DNA from: DATFMP01 sp041477795
GTDB taxonomy: Bacteria; SAR324; JACQKK01
Assembly (NCBI GenBank): GCA_041477795.1
Contig: JBGOUY010000144.1
Span: forward strand, 1 to 10,698
Length of the DNA stretch: 10,698 bases
Reading direction: 5' to 3'
The notes beneath the pieces were generated by a model. The model saw only the letters and a list, made by a program, of their open reading frames with translations, did no database searches and was not told the origin of the DNA. Shown piece by piece: positions 7,195-10,698 of the stretch; within the stretch, counting starts at the first letter, position 1; each line of letters begins with the position of its first letter. The translations under genes were made by a program, and so were the position numbers.

Positions 7195-8286
7195 ATGGCC
7201 ATCGACGTCGACTCGCTCTATCCGTACATCGGCTCCATCCTCAAGCGCAGCGGCGGCCAGGTGCGCCTGGGCGGCGTCGTGCGCGCCGATCAGGTCTTCG
7301 ACTCCACCGAGACCACCACCTACGCCTGGGACTACGCCATCGGCCATCCGCAGATGCGGCGGCTCTACGAGCGGGCCAAGAGCGCACAGTGGAGCGCGGC
7401 CGACCTGCCCTGGGACACCGACGTGGACCTGGAGGCGGACCTGTTCGAGCTGGACCCGGCCTGGGCCAAGGCGGACTGGTACCAGCGCCTGGACAAGCGG
7501 CAGCAGCGGCGGCTGAACGTGGAGTACAACAGCAACCTCATTTCCAACTTCATCCACGGCGAGCAGGGCGCGCTGACGGCCGCCGCGCAGCTCGTGACGG
7601 CCGTGCCGGACATCGACTCCAAGCTCTACGCGGCCTCGCAGGTCTTCGACGAGGCGCGGCACGTGGAGGTGTTCAGCCGCTACGTGGAGGAGAAGCTGGA
7701 CAATCTCTATCCCTGTACGCAGAACCTGTTCAACCTGATGCAGGCCATCACCATCGAGAGTCGCTGGGACTTCAAGTTCCTCGGGATGCAGCTCGTGGTG
7801 GAAGGGCTGGCCATCGCGGCGTTCATGAGCCTGCTGCACCGCACGCGCGAGCCGCTGCTGCAGGCGCTGATCCGCCGCGTGCTGCAGGACGAGGCGCGCC
7901 ACGTGGCCTTCGGGGTGATCTCCCTGCGCGACTACTACAACGAGATGCCGGAGCAGGAGCGCCGCGAGCGCCAGGAATTCGTCTACGAGGCCTGCGTGCT
8001 GATGCGCGGGCGCCTGGTCAGCGCGGAGGCCTACGAGCGCATGGGGCTCAATCCGGAGACCGTGCGCGAGACCTTCCGCAACAGCGACGAGGTGCAGGAC
8101 TTCCGCCAGCTCCTGTTCTCGCAGGTGGTGCCCAACATGCAGAAGGTGGGGCTGCTGAGCGGCTGGCTGGAGGAGCGCTTCGCCGAGATGCAGGTGCTGC
8201 ACTTCCGCGACACCGATGCCGATGCCGTGCTGGAATCCCTCATCAACGGCAGCAACCCCGCCTCGCCCGGGCAACAGCGCGCATAG
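7195..8286 (+). CDS. Ferritin-like di-iron carboxylate protein (EX28-37DEXRH-type, putative oxygenase)
   Basis: A 363-residue soluble helical protein with a duplicated metal-binding motif of the ferritin-like superfamily. First half: HGEQ with E123, then DEARH with E153 and H156, a separation of 29 residues between E123 and D152. Second half: VVEG with E203, then DEARH with E233 and H236. Four carboxylates and two histidines are the classical ligand set of di-iron enzymes such as ribonucleotide reductase R2, acyl-ACP desaturase and AurF-like N-oxygenases. The substrate is not deducible. The helices between (for example LLHRTREPLLQALIRRVL) fit a four-helix bundle. No signal peptide or membrane segment is seen. 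It is transcribed alone and its stop lies 12 bp from the end of the convergent transglutaminase gene. Family assignment is strong; the reaction is open. Confidence 0.9.
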   Translation: MAIDVDSLYPYIGSILKRSGGQVRLGGVVRADQVFDSTETTTYAWDYAIGHPQMRRLYERAKSAQWSAADLPWDTDVDLEADLFELDPAWAKADWYQRLDKRQQRRLNVEYNSNLISNFIHGEQGALTAAAQLVTAVPDIDSKLYAASQVFDEARHVEVFSRYVEEKLDNLYPCTQNLFNLMQAITIESRWDFKFLGMQLVVEGLAIAAFMSLLHRTREPLLQALIRRVLQDEARHVAFGVISLRDYYNEMPEQERRERQEFVYEACVLMRGRLVSAEAYERMGLNPETVRETFRNSDEVQDFRQLLFSQVVPNMQKVGLLSGWLEERFAEMQVLHFRDTDADAVLESLINGSNPASPGQQRA

Positions 8287-8298
8287 CGCCGCGCCGCG

Positions 8299-9894
8299 CT
8301 AGCGACGCAGACGGTAGCCCAGCAGGCCGCTGTATTGGCTGGCGCCGGGGAACTGGGCGAAGACCTGGGTCTCACCCGCCTGGATGGTGGCGAGCCCCGC
8401 GAACTCCTCTCCGCTGCGCTCCAGTGGAAACCACTGGCCGCCGGAGACGACCGCGACCTGCTCCGCGCGGGGCACGCGCAGGCGGAAGCGCACCTGGCTG
8501 CCGAGCGCCAGCTCGCCCTGCAGCGGCTCGTGCAGCACTGCCCCGCGCGTGGTGAAGTCCGTGAAGGCGGTGGGGAAGCCGCCAGTGGCCGCGCCGCTGG
8601 CCTGCACGGCATAGTCCAGCGCGAAGGCGAGCGGCCCCGGGGCGTTGCTGGGCTTGGCGAACAGCCGCAGCGCATAGCGCCCGGGCGCGGGGAAGCGCAC
8701 GTCCACGCTCGCCTGGCCGGGCTGCTCGCGCTGCACCAGCACGGGCGTACCCGGCACGGGGCGCTCGCCCTGCTCGAGCTGGGCCGTCAGCAGCACGTCC
8801 GCGGGCACGCGCAGCCGCACCGTGAGGCGGTCCGGCGCGGCGATGGTGCCGGCGCTGTGGCTCTCGGTGCCCAGGCCGAGGCGATAGAAGGCGTCGCCAT
8901 AGCGCGGGAAGCGGAAGTCCGTGCCGGCGCGCGCCTGCACGGCATAGTCCAGCGCCCAGTCGTAGCGCCCCTCCGCCGCGCCCTGGCGCGCGAAGACGCG
9001 CAGCACGTAGTCGCCCGGAGCGGGGAACACGGCCTCCACCGTGCCCGTCCCCGGCGGGATCAGGGTCAGGTCGCGCCCCAGCTCGCGCTCGCCCTGCAGC
9101 ACCGCGGCCGTGAGGCGCACATCCCCGGGCAGGCGCAAGCGCACGGTGACGCGGCCGTCCGCTTCGATCCGCGCGTCGGGATGGTCCTCCAGCGCCAGCC
9201 CGAGCCGGAAGAAGGCTGGCCGGAGCAGGGCGCGCCGCACGAAGGCCTCGGCCCCGCTGGGGTGCGCGCTGAGTTGCCAGTGCGGATCCTCGGGCAGATG
9301 GCTGTAGAGCAGGGCGTCCGGATCGGGCAGGAAGAAGAACGGCTCGAAGTGCCGGTGGAAGCGCCGGTCGGCGGCGTCCAGGTAGCCCGCGGCCCAGGTG
9401 GCGTCCAGCAGATGCCAGCGCCCGCCCAGGCGCACGGCGTTCCAGGCGTGGTCGGCCGGGCCGGCCAGGGGCTGGCCCACGCGGTAGCCGAAGCCCCGCG
9501 CGTGGCCGCTCACCTTGCGCGCCTCCAGGCCCGCCTGGCGCGCCATGGCCTCGAACAGCGTGGCGTAGCCGTCGCAGACGCCCTTGCCGGCGTGCAGCAC
9601 CTGCTCCGGCGTGACGCCCGCGCTGCGCACCTGCCCGCGGAAGAAGCGCTCCGCGTCGTAGTCGATGTGCTCGGCGATCCAGCGGAAGAGCGCCCGCGCC
9701 TTCTCCTCGTCGCTGCGCGCGGGCCGCACCAGGTAGGCCACCAGCGCGGCCACGGAGCGCGCGGCGTTCTGCGGCGCGGCCAGCGCGTGACGGTCGATGG
9801 CGGCATAGCGGCCCGGCTCGCCCGCGCCCGCGCGGGATGGCAGGCCCGTGAGCAGCGCCGTTAGTAGCACCGTCAGCAGCAACGTCAGCAACAT
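8299..9894 (-). CDS. Secreted transglutaminase-like protein with kyphoscoliosis-peptidase-like repeats
   Basis: A 531-residue protein predicted to be exported. A Leu/Thr-rich hydrophobic segment (1-18) is followed by a small-residue stretch (RAGAGEP) suited to cleavage, although the n-region has no positive charge. The transglutaminase/papain-like core has RWIAEHIDYD (71-80), GVCDGY with Cys107, DHAWNAV with His149 and LLDATW with Asp164, so the catalytic triad is complete. The triad arrangement resembles the eukaryotic kyphoscoliosis peptidase and its bacterial relatives. The C-terminal half holds two tandem repeats of about 100 residues (about 226-322 and 333-433), each with AFxRLGL, VRLR(L/V)P, FPAPGxY and LDYAVQA. 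A third, diverged unit follows to the end. The ATG at 9894 is chosen because it begins the hydrophobic segment; it lacks a Shine-Dalgarno, and the frame is open further upstream to 10128. Peptidase versus cross-linking activity is undecided. Confidence 0.88.
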   Translation of the reverse strand: MLLTLLLTVLLTALLTGLPSRAGAGEPGRYAAIDRHALAAPQNAARSVAALVAYLVRPARSDEEKARALFRWIAEHIDYDAERFFRGQVRSAGVTPEQVLHAGKGVCDGYATLFEAMARQAGLEARKVSGHARGFGYRVGQPLAGPADHAWNAVRLGGRWHLLDATWAAGYLDAADRRFHRHFEPFFFLPDPDALLYSHLPEDPHWQLSAHPSGAEAFVRRALLRPAFFRLGLALEDHPDARIEADGRVTVRLRLPGDVRLTAAVLQGERELGRDLTLIPPGTGTVEAVFPAPGDYVLRVFARQGAAEGRYDWALDYAVQARAGTDFRFPRYGDAFYRLGLGTESHSAGTIAAPDRLTVRLRVPADVLLTAQLEQGERPVPGTPVLVQREQPGQASVDVRFPAPGRYALRLFAKPSNAPGPLAFALDYAVQASGAATGGFPTAFTDFTTRGAVLHEPLQGELALGSQVRFRLRVPRAEQVAVVSGGQWFPLERSGEEFAGLATIQAGETQVFAQFPGASQYSGLLGYRLRR

Positions 9895-10040
9895 GGCGGG
9901 TATAAGAAGTCGCCCGGCCGGGCCCCCCGGGCCAGGCCAGGCGGCATTGGCTGCAAGCAGCGCGGGTGCCTGTGCTGCGCTGGATCGCCACGCCGGGGCC
10001 ACCGCACCGCTCCGTCGCTGCGCGCGCCGGCGGCCGGGCG
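9895..10040. other. Spacer between ispG and the transglutaminase-like gene
   Basis: 146 bp, GC-rich. On the minus strand TTATAC lies about 5 bp before the ATG at 9894 and could be a -10 element, but no matching -35 is seen. No terminator was recognised. Confidence 0.35.
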
Positions 10041-10698
10041 CTACGGCTCCACCCACGCTCCGTGCTCCTTGATCAGCGCGACCAGCCGCTCGACGGCCTG
10101 GGCGGTGGGCACGCCGCGCACGAGGCACTCCTGGCCCTTGTACAGATTGACCTTACCGGGCGCCCCGCCCACGTAGCCGAAGTCCGCATCGGCCATCTCG
10201 CCCGGGCCGTTGACGATGCAGCCCATGATGCCGATCCGGACGCCCTTCAGGTGGCGCGTGCGGGCCTTGATGCGCGCGGTCGTCTCCTCGAGGTCGAACA
10301 GGGTGCGGCCGCAGGAGGGGCAGGAGATGTACTCGGTCTTGTAGGTGCGCAGCCGCGCGGCCTGCAGCAGCGTGCGGCAGTACTCCGTGATGGGGGCGGC
10401 GGGGTCGCTGGTGGGCGCCACGATGGCGTCCAGCAGGCCGTCGGCGGCCAGGGAGCCGATCTCCGCGGCCACGCCGAGGGGCGGCAGGCCGCCGTCTGCC
10501 TGCGGCACCAGCACGCCCAGCGGCCAGTCCAGCCCGGCCTCGGCCAGGCGCTGCACCAGCCGCCGCACGGGATAGAGCAGGTGCGGTCCGCGCACGAGCA
10601 GCAGCGCCCCGCGCGCGAAGGCGCGCCCCTCGCGCAGCAGCGCCGCCAGACGCGGACCGTCCACCTCGGTCGCATCGAGCAGGATCAGCGGCGCGGCG
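10041..10698 (-). CDS. ispG: 4-hydroxy-3-methylbut-2-enyl diphosphate synthase (IspG/GcpE), N-terminal part outside the window
   Basis: Penultimate enzyme of the MEP (non-mevalonate) isoprenoid pathway. It reduces the cyclic diphosphate MEcPP to HMBPP with a [4Fe-4S] cluster. The visible 218 residues are the C-terminal part. The cluster domain has ISCPSCGRTLFDL (C115 and C118 counted from 10664) and MGCIVNGPGE with C149 and E156, matching three Cys plus one Glu ligation. It then shows the DADFGYVGG motif and KVNLYKGQECLVRG. The frame runs open to the window edge. The segment before the cluster domain (LLVRGPHLLYPVRRL... and EIGSLAADGLLDAIV) looks like the extra inserted domain of the long, three-domain IspG found in plants, Chlamydiae and various other bacteria. 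That point is inferred from a partial view. The stop TAG is at 10043-10041. Confidence 0.96.
   Translation of the reverse strand, partial: AAPLILLDATEVDGPRLAALLREGRAFARGALLLVRGPHLLYPVRRLVQRLAEAGLDWPLGVLVPQADGGLPPLGVAAEIGSLAADGLLDAIVAPTSDPAAPITEYCRTLLQAARLRTYKTEYISCPSCGRTLFDLEETTARIKARTRHLKGVRIGIMGCIVNGPGEMADADFGYVGGAPGKVNLYKGQECLVRGVPTAQAVERLVALIKEHGAWVEP

Noticed and set aside
8335..9864. Long + strand open frame opposite the transglutaminase-like gene
   Set aside because: Low-complexity Gly/Ala/Arg/Gln composition with no family motif; it mirrors the codon bias of the real minus-strand gene.
9895..10128. Upstream extension of the transglutaminase-like gene to 10128
   Set aside because: The added residues are Arg/Ala/Gly-rich and would overlap the end of ispG; the hydrophobic export segment begins at the ATG at 9894.

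Overview
The window is 10.7 kb of GC-rich bacterial DNA with short spacers and G/C-biased third codon positions. It carries housekeeping genes at both edges (the 3' part of lepA on the left, the 3' part of ispG on the right) and accessory genes between them. The organism cannot be named from this sequence. Candidates are high-GC Gram-negative lineages such as a Proteobacterium or Myxococcota-like bacterium. Supporting signs are the REP-like GC hairpins, a DUF559 endonuclease gene, a kyphoscoliosis-peptidase-like transglutaminase and what looks like the insert-bearing (long) form of IspG.

Layout on the + strand, left to right: lepA (partial); a DUF559 (Vsr-like) endonuclease gene bounded by GC-rich inverted repeats and by a 33-bp exact duplication of the lepA tail; a repeat-rich spacer; then two tandem paralogous short-chain dehydrogenases (SDRs). 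A second repeat-rich spacer (4000-4226) separates these from a minus-strand block. That block, in its direction of transcription, is a NYN-domain gene split by a frameshift, a class I/II aminotransferase, and a hicB-hicA toxin-antitoxin pair. Divergent from the NYN gene is a + strand di-iron ferritin-like protein with a strong ribosome binding site. It converges on a minus-strand secreted transglutaminase-like protein, which lies downstream of ispG.

Two places stand out. First, the DUF559 gene sits in a unit with imperfect inverted GC-rich ends, and the last codons of lepA are repeated exactly on its far side, as if the unit had been inserted or duplicated. Second, the NYN gene lies in a locally GC-poorer island. 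It is preceded by a folded leader that ends in a good minus-strand intrinsic terminator just before the ribosome binding site. An upstream three-way-junction stem overlaps one terminator arm, so this could be an attenuator or a small RNA placed before an RNase-fold gene. The NYN gene itself needs a one-base frame change near 6747 to restore the IDGG amino terminus.

No rRNA, tRNA, CRISPR array, transposase or integrase was seen.
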